In this document: positions 8,532 to 16,101 of the stretch, one piece after another | Numbering within the stretch: position 1 is the stretch's first letter | Layout of the letters: each line of letters begins with the position of its first letter | Assembly: GCA_964528095.1 (NCBI GenBank) | Contig: CAZGSG010000026.1 | Coordinates: 1-29,848 of the forward strand | DNA length: 29,848 nt | Direction: 5' to 3' | From: CAZGSG01 sp964528095 | GTDB taxonomy: Bacteria > Bacteroidota > Bacteroidia > Chitinophagales > Chitinophagaceae | The notes under the pieces: model-generated | What the model was told of the DNA's origin: nothing | The model's database searches: none | The model's input: the letters and a program-made list of their open reading frames with translations, nothing else | Position numbers and translations under genes: made by a program

Positions 8532-9587
8532 TCAGGAAACGGCTTTAACAGCACCCAATAACATCGCTTCTTTTTCAATCAATCGCTGAAGCAATACAAG
8601 CTGATTGCGCGCTCTTACCAGGTTGTGTTCAGGATAATTGGCAGTATAATAGATGTCATTATTCAAATAATCTGTCAGGAAACGGATTGCCTGCATATAG
8701 ATCATGAATTTGCCGGCGTATACAAAATGCTCTTTTTCCGCAGGTGTAAGCACTTCATTCATTGCTGCGCCATATCCATCTACGATTGCCTTAAAAAAAT
8801 CTTCCCGAACTTCTATTTTACCAAGATCTTTTTCTTCTTCGCTTACAGGCGAAAGATAAGTACGCATCATATCGCCTACATCACTGATAAAATAACCAGG
8901 CATCACGGTATCCAGGTCTATTACACAAAGTCCCTGTCCTTTATCATTAAATAAGACATTGCTGATCTTGGCATCATGATGGGTAACGCGGAGTCTGAAA
9001 GCGGGGTCCTCGATGATTGCTTCAAATTTGGTTTTGATATAGCCATAGTCCTGTATGGCCTTTATCTCCGGACCGGTACTGCTGATCCTTTCTTTATTGC
9101 CATGGGTCAGGGCGTCCAGGAATTGCTGGTACCGCAATGTAAGATTATGAAAATCGGGTAAGGTGATCTTTAATTTGGTAACATCAAATTCCGACAACAG
9201 GCGGGTAAATTTTCCAAAAAGCATCGCTGCCTCTCCTGCTTTTGCAGGACTTTGCATCACATTTTCTGTATGCGAACCAGGAACAAAAGGGAATAGCCGG
9301 TAATAGCCATTTTGCCCGTCAAAAAAATATTCTTCGCCGGCTTTTGTTCTAAGAGGAACTACAAAAAGATAATTCGGGTGCTCCAGTTGCAGGTAACTTG
9401 CAATAGTCCTGATATTATAAGCGATATTGGCAGGCTGTTTAAAAATATCGCTATTGATCCGCTGCATGATAAATTCACTATCACCAAGACTGAGTTTCCA
9501 TGTATGATTGATCAGGCCATTGCCAAAGGGCTTTACTTCCACAGCACTTTCATCGAATCCATAAGCATGTAAAACAGAATGCAGCAT
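8532..9587 (-). CDS. APH-fold phosphotransferase, similar to N-acetylhexosamine 1-kinase
   Basis: This 351-residue protein has the aminoglycoside-phosphotransferase kinase fold. An N-terminal nucleotide lobe contains 'FGNGLINHTWKL'. The catalytic loop is 'THHDAKISNVLF' (Asp205 as the likely base, Asn210 a metal ligand), and the metal site is 'VIDLDTVMPG' (Asp224/Asp226). The 'H(N/H)DxKxxN...DLDTVMPG' pattern is what I recognise from NahK-type kinases, which phosphorylate GlcNAc or GalNAc at C1. A resistance role is unlikely in this setting. Homoserine kinase or another small-molecule kinase remains possible. The gene is transcribed alone, tail to tail with the WecA-like transferase. It shares a 325-bp divergent upstream region with the ArsR-type gene. 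Substrate assignment is moderate at best. Confidence 0.72.
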   Translation of the reverse strand: MLHSVLHAYGFDESAVEVKPFGNGLINHTWKLSLGDSEFIMQRINSDIFKQPANIAYNIRTIASYLQLEHPNYLFVVPLRTKAGEEYFFDGQNGYYRLFPFVPGSHTENVMQSPAKAGEAAMLFGKFTRLLSEFDVTKLKITLPDFHNLTLRYQQFLDALTHGNKERISSTGPEIKAIQDYGYIKTKFEAIIEDPAFRLRVTHHDAKISNVLFNDKGQGLCVIDLDTVMPGYFISDVGDMMRTYLSPVSEEEKDLGKIEVREDFFKAIVDGYGAAMNEVLTPAEKEHFVYAGKFMIYMQAIRFLTDYLNNDIYYTANYPEHNLVRARNQLVLLQRLIEKEAMLLGAVKAVS

Positions 9588-9912
9588 AGTTAACCCGATC
9601 AGACCGGTTGATTAAGCACAGTTAAAATAATTCAGCCAGCCGCATAACGACTGCAACGGTAATCCACAAATGAAAATAATGCAATACATCGTAAAAAAAC
9701 ATGGCAAACGATTGTTTCATTTTTGTTCTTTGTTTTCGTAAACAATATCATAAAGAATCAACGGTCGAAGAAATTCCGGGCACGGGGAAATAGATCATAC
9801 CCATATCGATCTTCTACAAAACCTATTCCACATATCTCTTTATTTACAACCTGAAAAAGAAATTTTGCGTAACCAGGTGGTTTCTCTTAGATTTGTAACC
9901 AAATAGTTACAA
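9588..9912. other. Divergent intergenic region between kinase gene and arsR-type gene
   Basis: The region contains no open frame worth calling. Its right end holds the consensus promoter and palindromic operator of the ArsR-type gene, annotated separately. The remainder is A/T-rich with runs such as CATTTTTGTTCTTTG around 9717-9735. I could not identify a convincing promoter for the kinase gene on the minus strand: no CAAAnnTA (the reverse of the -7 box) with a correctly spaced -33 element was found. Confidence 0.5.
9864..9895 (+). promoter_or_regulatory. Bacteroidota-type promoter of the arsR operon (-33 TTTG, -7 TAGATTTG)
   Basis: TTTG at 9864-9867 and TAGATTTG at 9888-9895 match the primary sigma consensus of Bacteroidota (TTTG, about 20 nt, TAnnTTTG) with a 20-nt spacer. 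Transcription would begin near 9901, giving a leader of only about a dozen nucleotides before the ATG at 9913. The -7 box overlaps the left arm of a palindrome, which suggests repression by the product of the first gene. The motif match is seen directly; activity is inferred. Confidence 0.72.
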
Positions 9913-9914
9913 AT
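9891..9914. promoter_or_regulatory. Palindromic operator overlapping -7 box and start codon of arsR-type gene
   Basis: ATTTGTAAC (9891-9899) and GTTACAAAT (9906-9914) are perfect 9-nt inverted arms separated by CAAATA. The site covers the 3' half of the -7 box, the expected transcription start and the first two bases of the ATG. Its size and symmetry suit a dimeric winged-helix repressor of the ArsR family. Autoregulation is therefore likely, though not proven by sequence. A partial half-site GTAACCA also occurs at 9869-9875. Confidence 0.7.
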
Positions 9915-10245
9915 GGATACAAGACGGGATGTTTTCCAGGCAATTGCTGATCCGAACCGGCGTGCGATCATACAGCTGCTTTCTCAACAGGCATTGACAT
10001 TAAATAAAGTAGCGGAAAACTTTGATGTAAGCCGGCCGGCCATATCCAAACATATCAAAATACTGACAGAGTGCGGACTGGTCATTATCACGCAACAGGG
10101 GCGTGAGCGGTATTGCCGGGCCAATTTTGGTAAATTAAAACAGGTAGCAGACTGGGCGGAACAATACAGGGTATTCTGGAATAAAAAACTGGACGCGTTG
10201 GAAGAATTCCTGGCAAAAGAAGAAAAACAAAAAAAGAGAAAATAA
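9913..10245 (+). CDS. ArsR-family winged-helix transcriptional repressor
   Basis: This 110-residue protein is a single winged-helix domain. The start 'MDTRRDVFQAIADPNRRAIIQLLSQ' is typical of ArsR regulators. The recognition helix is 'SRPAISKHIKILTECGLV' around residues 43-60, and the wing contains 'QQGRERYCRA'. There is no CxC metal site in the recognition helix, so a metal-sensing role like that of ArsR/SmtB is not supported. This subgroup is commonly found next to AHSA1/SRPBCC genes, as here. The C-terminus is Lys/Glu-rich. It is the first gene of a three-gene operon (gaps of 21 and 10 bp). It is probably autoregulated through the palindrome at its start codon. The signal it senses is unknown. 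Confidence 0.9.
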   Translation: MDTRRDVFQAIADPNRRAIIQLLSQQALTLNKVAENFDVSRPAISKHIKILTECGLVIITQQGRERYCRANFGKLKQVADWAEQYRVFWNKKLDALEEFLAKEEKQKKRK

Positions 10246-10266
10246 TTATTTAGCAACTACTCCTTT

Positions 10267-10446
10267 ATGGCAAATAAAAATTTAGGTGACATAAACAGAG
10301 AACCGGACGGATACCAGGTAAAACTTGAACGTCCGTTTCTGGGCCTGGCACTTGAAGGTAAAGAACCCACTGCTTTTCAGTTAAGCGACTGGAATGATAT
10401 AGCTGCCAACGCCATTGAAAAATATACATCCAATCTAAATAAGTAA
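10267..10446 (+). CDS. Small hypothetical protein (59 aa) between arsR-type and AHSA1 genes
   Basis: An ATG at 10267 opens a 59-codon frame ending at TAA 10444-10446. It starts 21 bp after the regulator stop and ends 10 bp before the SRPBCC start, so all three reading frames tile the operon. The protein begins MANKNLGDINREPDG and continues with 'YQVKLERPFLGLALEG' and 'DWNDIAANAIEKYTSN'. It has no signal peptide or membrane segment. The codon choice looks like its neighbours. I do not recognise a family. Position in the operon and the absence of any other candidate in this 210-bp gap are the main reasons to call it real. It would act in the cytoplasm, possibly with the SRPBCC protein. Confidence 0.62.
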   Translation: MANKNLGDINREPDGYQVKLERPFLGLALEGKEPTAFQLSDWNDIAANAIEKYTSNLNK

Positions 10447-10456
10447 AATAAAAAAA

Positions 10457-10888
10457 ATGAAACCTGCACCTTTTACAATCGAAAGAATCTACAATGCACC
10501 GGCATCAAGAATTTGGGAAGCCATTACCGACAGGGATAAAATGAGGGAGTGGTATTTTGATATCGCTGCATTCAAAGCTGAACCTGGATTTGAATTCAGT
10601 TTCTACGGCGGCGAAGGAGATGAAAAAAAATACCTGCACCTCTGTAAAATAACGGAAGTGATCGAAGGCAGGAAACTGGCTTATACCTGGCGCTACAAGG
10701 ATTACCCAGGCATCAGCACGGTAACATTTGAATTATTTGAAGAAGCGGGCAAAACAAGATTGAAACTTACACATGAAGGACTTGAAACATTTGTTACCGA
10801 TAATCCTGATTTTGCAAAAGAATCCTTTTCTGCAGGATGGACCTATATTCTTGGAGAGTCATTAAAAAAATATGTTGAAGTAGTTTGA
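10457..10888 (+). CDS. SRPBCC (AHSA1-like) domain protein
   Basis: This 143-residue cytoplasmic protein is a single START/Bet v1-like fold. It opens 'FTIERIYNAPASRIWEAITDRDKMREWYFD', the characteristic AHSA1 beginning. It then has 'GFEFSFYGG', 'ITEVIEGRKLAYTWRYKDYPG' and 'TRLKLTHEGLETF', and ends with the helix 'FSAGWTYILGESLKKYVE'. These proteins bind hydrophobic ligands in a central cavity. Many sit in operons with ArsR-type repressors, as this one does, and their ligands are generally unknown. It is the last gene of the operon and converges on the outer membrane barrel gene with 12 bp between the stops. The family is certain; the ligand and physiological role are not evident. Confidence 0.9.
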   Translation: MKPAPFTIERIYNAPASRIWEAITDRDKMREWYFDIAAFKAEPGFEFSFYGGEGDEKKYLHLCKITEVIEGRKLAYTWRYKDYPGISTVTFELFEEAGKTRLKLTHEGLETFVTDNPDFAKESFSAGWTYILGESLKKYVEVV

Positions 10889-10900
10889 CAGGCTAATCGT

Positions 10901-13285
10901 TTAATTACCTATTCGATCCCGCTCTTCAGTATTATTCGGATCAATTTTTTTGGCATTGAATTTTTTGCCTGAGTTGAAACTGTAACTGATAAAAAGACTT
11001 GCGGTTCGTGTCACTCTTTTCTGGTAAGAATTGATTACGGTATTGTTGTATTCCGTTATGGATTTTTCACGCGCCGTATTAAAAATATCAGAGATATAGA
11101 GCCGCAGTCTTATTTTATTATGAATAATGCGCCTGGTGAGCGCAAGGTCAGTATACAGAATATAGTCTGCCCGTGAATTTGCATCAACATAGGGCGACCG
11201 GTATTCACCAGCTATATCAATATCCATGATCTTTTTCAATGAAACTGTTTGCGTTGATTTCAGGGAAAGGCTCGTCCTGCCATTTTCAAATCCATTGATA
11301 CCAACGAGTGAATTATAGACGGACAAACTATTATTGGCAGTCCATCCTTCTAAAAGAGTAAAAGCGGCATTAAAGGACATGCCATACTCCTTACTGGTAT
11401 TAAAATTCCTGTACTGGTATTCAATCACATTATTGTTAACCGGGTTGGCCAACTGCGCGATCAGGTTACTGGTCGTGGAAAAATAGACATCTGCTGAATA
11501 ATTATCCCGGAAAACATATCCTGCCTGGATATTGTGTGTGTATTGCGGCAACAGGTCGGGATTGCCGATCATAACAGTAAAATTGGTAAATTGAAGACGG
11601 TAAGGATTTAGTTCATTAAAACCCGGTCTTTGTAATCGCCGGGCATAACTGATATAGGCTGAATTTCCTTTGCTTTCATCCAGTGTTTGTTTTATAAATA
11701 CCGAAGGGAATAATCCGAAATATTTTTTTGAGAAGTCCTGTCCCGATGTAATGGAGTTCCCTTTTGAATACGTTTCTTCTCCCCTCAGGCCTACTTTAAC
11801 AGATGTATTGTGCAGGCGCTTTTCCGCAGACGAATAAAACATAAGCAGGCTTTCACGATAAATAAAATGGTTGCTGGCCGCCTCATTGAATATCCAATCA
11901 TTGTTGATATGGTCTTCTTTTATTAGTTCATTATCTCTTTTGATGGAAGAGTATTTTACCCCCGCTTTTAATTCAAGCTTACTTTTCAGAACTTTAGTAT
12001 AGTCAGCCTGTACACTATAGATCCCTGTTGTATTAGGGGTACTATTACGGTAATCCAGGTCCTGCGCCGGGTCTGTATAAAACGCGAGAAATGTATTTAC
12101 TTCCTCGCGTTTGCTGCCGGTATAGTCTCCTATCAATTTCAATGTAGATCCAAGACTGTCGATACGCCACGAATAATTGAAAGTAGTACTGCTGAGGCTG
12201 GGTTTTCGCCACCATTCCGAATTAACCTGTCCTGTTGTCAATGCAGCAGGCTGTTGAAAATACACATCCGTTCCAAATAAATGCAGGAGTTTGTTCATGG
12301 TGCCCAAAACCTGGATACCAATAGACTGATCTTTACCCAGGTCATAACCCATACCCAGGCGGTATTGCTGCCTGTAATCATCGTTCTGCCTTGCTGTGGT
12401 AGTATTATAAATGCTTTTATCCGGATAAATGATCCCCCCACTGCCTGTCGATGTGCTTTTTTCTTTGAGTACAGAAATGCTGCCAAACAGGTAAAGGTTT
12501 TTTACTTTATAGTCTATTGAACCGCTCCCGCCATAACCTGTTTTTTTCCCGATCTGCCGATACCGCATACTGGCAAAACCATTCAGTCCATCTCTTCTTG
12601 TTTTTTTCAGGATGATATGAATAATACCGCCGGCGCCGGCGGCTTCAAATTCGGAAGGAGGGTTTTGGATGACCTCTATCTTGCTGATATCTTCCGACTT
12701 CAATGTTTTTAAATATTCCGCCAGGTCTTCCGGTGACATACGCTGCACTACATCATTGATCATTACCATCACGGCCTGGTTTCCTTTAATACGAATACTT
12801 CCATCATTTCCCACCCAGATACCCGGTGAGCGTTGCAGTACCTCGAGGCCCGAACTACCATTGGCAAGAAAACTATTTTCCACATTAATGATATAACGAT
12901 CAGATCGCCTGTCGATCAGCGGTTTCCTGCCTGTCACAGTTACACCTGCCAACGTGCTTTTATCCTCCTTTAAAATAAGCCGCGACATAAACGCGGTATC
13001 AGGATAAATAAAATTATAAGAGAACGATTGAAATCCCAGTGAAGAAAGCAAAAGCGTATATTTTTTTCCGGGATCACAACTGGAAATAAGTATAAAATTA
13101 CCGCTCTCGTCACTAACCGTACCATTCTTATGCACACTATCCTGCAGCAAAACCACTGATACATAGGACAATGCTTTGCCATTTTCATCGCTTATCTTTC
13201 CATGCAACCTGCTTTGTGCAAATAACATTACGGGGAAAAAGAATGTCATCCAAAAAATAATGGCGTGTTTGCAATTCATCTTCAT
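10901..13285 (-). CDS. TonB-receptor-like outer membrane beta-barrel protein with carboxypeptidase-regulatory domain
   Basis: The protein has 794 residues. A signal peptide ends 'VMLFAQ'. It is followed by a CarboxypepD_reg-like domain ('LHGKISDENGKALSYVSVVLLQDS', 'SLGFQSFSY', residues ~25-110). A plug-like domain comes next ('LEVLQRSPGIWVGNDGSIRIKGNQAVMVMINDV', 'IEVIQNPPSEFEAAGAGGIIHIILKK', residues ~140-225). The rest is a long barrel of the OMP_b-brl_3 type ('YISYARRLQRPGFNELNPY'). The C-terminal 'TASLFISYSFNSGKKFN' is usual for this subfamily. It is not a SusC: there is no SusD neighbour. These proteins lie in the outer membrane. Some act as TonB-dependent transporters, but many have no known substrate. 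A second ATG two codons in is an alternative start. The gene is single, with a long upstream region. Confidence 0.88.
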   Translation of the reverse strand: MKMNCKHAIIFWMTFFFPVMLFAQSRLHGKISDENGKALSYVSVVLLQDSVHKNGTVSDESGNFILISSCDPGKKYTLLLSSLGFQSFSYNFIYPDTAFMSRLILKEDKSTLAGVTVTGRKPLIDRRSDRYIINVENSFLANGSSGLEVLQRSPGIWVGNDGSIRIKGNQAVMVMINDVVQRMSPEDLAEYLKTLKSEDISKIEVIQNPPSEFEAAGAGGIIHIILKKTRRDGLNGFASMRYRQIGKKTGYGGSGSIDYKVKNLYLFGSISVLKEKSTSTGSGGIIYPDKSIYNTTTARQNDDYRQQYRLGMGYDLGKDQSIGIQVLGTMNKLLHLFGTDVYFQQPAALTTGQVNSEWWRKPSLSSTTFNYSWRIDSLGSTLKLIGDYTGSKREEVNTFLAFYTDPAQDLDYRNSTPNTTGIYSVQADYTKVLKSKLELKAGVKYSSIKRDNELIKEDHINNDWIFNEAASNHFIYRESLLMFYSSAEKRLHNTSVKVGLRGEETYSKGNSITSGQDFSKKYFGLFPSVFIKQTLDESKGNSAYISYARRLQRPGFNELNPYRLQFTNFTVMIGNPDLLPQYTHNIQAGYVFRDNYSADVYFSTTSNLIAQLANPVNNNVIEYQYRNFNTSKEYGMSFNAAFTLLEGWTANNSLSVYNSLVGINGFENGRTSLSLKSTQTVSLKKIMDIDIAGEYRSPYVDANSRADYILYTDLALTRRIIHNKIRLRLYISDIFNTAREKSITEYNNTVINSYQKRVTRTASLFISYSFNSGKKFNAKKIDPNNTEERDRIGN

Positions 13286-13703
13286 TATGCTGTATTGTTA
13301 ACTATTGTGATACAATCTTTGTGATCAATAGATAATCATGTGCATAGTTTGCCCAGGCCCCGCCATAGCAGAACTATAAAATTTGTTATGCAAAAAACAC
13401 TAATTGATTACAGAAGAATTAATGAACGCTGTGAAACAAATTTAAGTATTTTACGCTACAACTAAGTTTTTAGTTTTAAAATATTTTTAAGTTTTCCCCT
13501 AATTAAATAACCTTTAGAAGCCAGCGCTGGTATTGGCAGCGCTTTGGATAAGATTATTACGAAACTTTTCGGCACGACAACACGACTATCCATACCGGCC
13601 TTTTTCAAAAATGTGGCAGTGTATTAGAATTCTTGTGACGGTCCTGAAAAAACCTGTGACGCATTTTAGCCCTGGTCATTTTCTTCATTTTACTCCCACT
13701 GCT

Positions 13704-13794
13704 CGTCCATCCCTCGTCCATCGTTCGTCTATCGTTTCCGTCCATCGTTTCCGTCCACAACCGATGGTAGCAGTTTGGTAGCAATATGGTAGCA
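13704..13794. repeat. Array of eight short units at 11/13-nt spacing
   Basis: Five units of the form CGTC(C/T)A(T/C)(C/A) start at 13704, 13715, 13726, 13739 and 13752. Three units TGGTAGCA start at 13765, 13776 and 13787. Successive spacings are 11, 11, 13, 13, 13, 11, 11. CCATCG (13742-13747) and CGATGG (13762-13767) are an inverted pair at the join. A period of 11-13 nt is not a codon multiple and lies close to one helical turn. The array lies outside any gene. Confidence 0.75.
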
Positions 13795-13820
13795 ACGCGA
13801 AGGCAATGAGCGAGACCGGG

Positions 13821-13873
13821 TTTCAGGCAGGGATTTACCCCGGGGTGATCCGGATTTAGGGATCTGCCTGAAA
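13821..13873. repeat. Inverted-repeat element with 10-bp arms and central palindrome
   Basis: TTTCAGGCAG (13821-13830) and CTGCCTGAAA (13864-13873) are perfect inverted arms. Between them lie a perfect palindrome ACCCCGGGGT (13837-13846) and a direct repeat of GGATTTA (13831-13837 and 13852-13858). Such a compact structure could be a small mobile-repeat relic, a folded RNA or a protein-binding site. There is no U-run next to it that would make it a terminator. Confidence 0.7.
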
Positions 13874-13918
13874 TGAATGAGACTGCCAGTATCTATCCCA
13901 TTCCCGTAAAGGAAGTTT

Positions 13919-13993
13919 ATGCATGAATCTTCTTTATTTTATTCCTGTGATGAAGACTATAATGATGCTGAAATAAATAGTACCCTTATATAG
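13919..13993 (+). CDS. Possible 24-residue leader peptide upstream of the sensor kinase
   Basis: An ATG at 13919 follows TAAAGGAA with a 4-nt gap and opens 24 codons to a TAG at 13991-13993. The peptide starts MHESSLFYSCDEDYNDAE and is acidic. A closely similar TAAAGGAA box precedes another ATG at 14038, which is in frame with the kinase. The frame may be translated as a leader or may be chance. Nothing beyond the purine box and the position supports it. Confidence 0.2.
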   Translation: MHESSLFYSCDEDYNDAEINSTLI

Positions 13994-14133
13994 GCTAACT
14001 GTCTGTCCCATTTCTACGAATTCATAAAGGAATTTGTATGAACCCGTGTAAAAAATCATGGAAAAAGGGGAATAATTCTGTAAAGCCAATATGTTTTATT
14101 TGTAAACTGGCCGTATTTTTTTATTTTTTCAGT

Positions 14134-16101
14134 ATGTCAAAATACTTTTCTCTTCCACTTTTATTGTTTTGCTTCATTACTACTGCAAATTCACAACAAA
14201 GAGTTGCAGACAGCCTGGAGCGATTGATTATTCCTATGCCCAATGATACAACGAAAGTGAACCGGCTGAACGACCTGGTGCCCAAACTTCAGTTTGTAAA
14301 TCCGGCCAAAGCTGCTACAGTAGTGGCAGAAGCCATACAACTGTCGGAGAAACTCAATTATTCACTTGGTCGTGCTATTGCTTACCGGTTGCGGGGGGTC
14401 TTATATGTGGACCGGGGTCTGCTGGACAGTGGAAAATTATTCTATGATAAGGCGTATGAATTGGTGAAGGACAATAAAGAAAAAGCCTTCCGTCGCCAAA
14501 TGGGAATGCTAACGCATAACTATGGTGTCATTTATCACCAGCGTCAGCAAAATGATTCGGCTACCGCCAATTACCTGAAAGCCGTAAGCATTTATAAGGA
14601 AATTGGTGAAGAGGGGCTATCCTTTTCTCCCTATAACAATTTATCTACCCTTTTTACTTTTTTAAAAGATCATAAAAAAGCCCTGTCCTATGCGATAGAA
14701 GCAAGTGCAGCGGCGGAGATACTGGGCGATGAGAGTAAAAAAGTGCTGGCAGTAAACGGTGAAGCCGCTATTCGCATTATGCTGCAACAATACGATGGTT
14801 TGCTGCCCAGGCTAAAAACAAACCTTCAGCGGGCGAAGAGCCTGGATAATATTTATGCATGCGGAAAAGCTGCAAACCTGATCGCCCAGTATTTTAATGA
14901 AGCAAAAACCCAATATGACTCAGCTATCTTTTATCATAAGATAGCCCTGGAATATTTGCTAAAACTCAATTATCCCTATGACCTGGCCCTGGCCTATGGT
15001 AATCTCGGTTATGATTACAGGTCAAAATCAGATTGGGATAATGCAAAGACCTACCTGAAAAAAGGAATGGCTGTGGCCGAAGATGCCGGCCTGGATCAGC
15101 TCAGCCAGATGATTGTGGCCCACCTGGTAGATGTTGAAGAACTACATGGCAATATCCAGGGAGCTTATGGTTATTTAAAAAAATATGTTTCCATAACCGA
15201 TTCCCTGCAGCGCAAGAATAACAGGATACAGATGAACGAGCTGGATGCAAAATACCAGGCAGAAAAAAAAGAAGCGCAGATCAATCAACTGGAAACCGAA
15301 AAAAAATTACAACAATTAAACATACGGCAGAAAAACGTACTCAATTATATTTTTATAGCAAGCGCATTGGTGCTCCTCATTATTTCATTGCTTTCTTATC
15401 GAAACTATCGGCAAAAACAACGGATACAACAGCAACGTATCGCTGAACTGGAGACTGAGAAAAAGCTGGCGGCCACCGAAGCCGTGCTTAAGGGAGAAGA
15501 ACAGGAAAGAACCCGCCTGGCCAAGGATCTGCATGATGGATTAGGAGGCATGTTATCTGGCATTAAACATTCATTTACAACTATGAAAGGAAACCTTATT
15601 ATGACGCCTGACAACCAGCAGGCGTTTGAACGCAGCATGGACATGCTGGACAGTTCTATCAAAGAAATGCGCAGGGTTGCGCATAACCTTATGCCCGAAG
15701 CACTGGTTAAATTTGGCCTGGATACGGCATTGCAGGATTTTTGTACTGATATAAGCCAAAGCCGCGCATTAAATGTATCTTACCAATCGATGGGAATTGC
15801 CAATGTGGCAATTGATCAAACAGTCTCGATTACAATATATCGTATTGTGCAGGAGCTGATCAATAATACTATCAAGCATGCATCAGCTAAAACAGCGATC
15901 ATACAGATCACAAAGGATAACAATCTTATATCGGTAACTGTTGAAGATGATGGGAAAGGTTTTGATACTTCCATATTGAAGGGATCGCCGGGAATTGGCT
16001 GGAGTAATATCCGCAGCAGGATTGATTTTCTAAAAGGCACGATTGATGTGCAGGCTGAACAGGGACAGGGAACTTCGGTTCACATAGAATTAAACACATA
16101 A
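14134..16101 (+). CDS. TPR-domain sensor histidine kinase (HisKA_3 / NarL-partner type)
   Basis: From the ATG at 14134 the protein has 655 residues. A signal peptide 'MSKYFSLPLLLFCFITTANSQ' comes first. Residues ~30-370 are tetratricopeptide repeats ('AIAYRLRGVLYVDRGLLDSGKLFYDKAYELV', 'LALAYGNLGYDYRSKSDWDNAKTYLKKGM'). A coiled coil (~370-400) leads into one membrane helix (~404-425). The HisKA_3 dimerisation helix 'RTRLAKDLHDGLGGMLSG' holds the phospho-acceptor His467, and a HATPase domain follows ('ELINNTIKHA', 'VEDDGKGFD', 'GIGWSNIRSRI'). The periplasmic TPR part presumably senses a signal, and the kinase passes phosphate to the regulator whose ATG overlaps this stop. An in-frame ATG at 14038, 5 nt after AAAGGAA, would add 32 residues. 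I prefer 14134 because it gives a clean signal peptide. Confidence 0.92.
   Translation: MSKYFSLPLLLFCFITTANSQQRVADSLERLIIPMPNDTTKVNRLNDLVPKLQFVNPAKAATVVAEAIQLSEKLNYSLGRAIAYRLRGVLYVDRGLLDSGKLFYDKAYELVKDNKEKAFRRQMGMLTHNYGVIYHQRQQNDSATANYLKAVSIYKEIGEEGLSFSPYNNLSTLFTFLKDHKKALSYAIEASAAAEILGDESKKVLAVNGEAAIRIMLQQYDGLLPRLKTNLQRAKSLDNIYACGKAANLIAQYFNEAKTQYDSAIFYHKIALEYLLKLNYPYDLALAYGNLGYDYRSKSDWDNAKTYLKKGMAVAEDAGLDQLSQMIVAHLVDVEELHGNIQGAYGYLKKYVSITDSLQRKNNRIQMNELDAKYQAEKKEAQINQLETEKKLQQLNIRQKNVLNYIFIASALVLLIISLLSYRNYRQKQRIQQQRIAELETEKKLAATEAVLKGEEQERTRLAKDLHDGLGGMLSGIKHSFTTMKGNLIMTPDNQQAFERSMDMLDSSIKEMRRVAHNLMPEALVKFGLDTALQDFCTDISQSRALNVSYQSMGIANVAIDQTVSITIYRIVQELINNTIKHASAKTAIIQITKDNNLISVTVEDDGKGFDTSILKGSPGIGWSNIRSRIDFLKGTIDVQAEQGQGTSVHIELNT

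Larger units (their letters stand above)
13286..14133. other. Long non-coding region with repeat array and inverted-repeat element
   Basis: About 850 bp separate the divergent barrel gene and the kinase gene. An A/T-rich left part (13380-13500) contains a small hairpin AACTAA-GTTT-TTAGTT (13460-13475). A perfect palindrome CCAGCGCTGG lies at 13521-13530. A periodic repeat array (13704-13794) and a 10-bp-arm inverted repeat (13821-13873) follow and are annotated separately. A 24-codon frame (13919-13993) is preceded by a purine box. Open frames over the repeat array have no protein-like composition and I leave them out. Confidence 0.6.

Noticed and set aside
9913..10245. Arsenic or metal resistance operon
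   Set aside because: The regulator has no CxC metal site and no arsB, arsC or efflux gene is adjacent; the partner is an AHSA1 protein.
10901..13285. SusC-type polysaccharide utilisation locus
   Set aside because: The barrel is of the OMP_b-brl_3 type at about 800 residues, with no SusD or glycoside hydrolase nearby.
13533..13781. 82-codon open frame across the periodic repeat array
   Set aside because: It runs through short repeats that are not codon multiples. Its composition is not protein-like, and it seems to be open by chance.
13704..13794. Possible CRISPR array
   Set aside because: Units are about 8 nt with 3-5 nt between them. There are no 25-40 nt repeats or unique spacers, and no cas genes are near.
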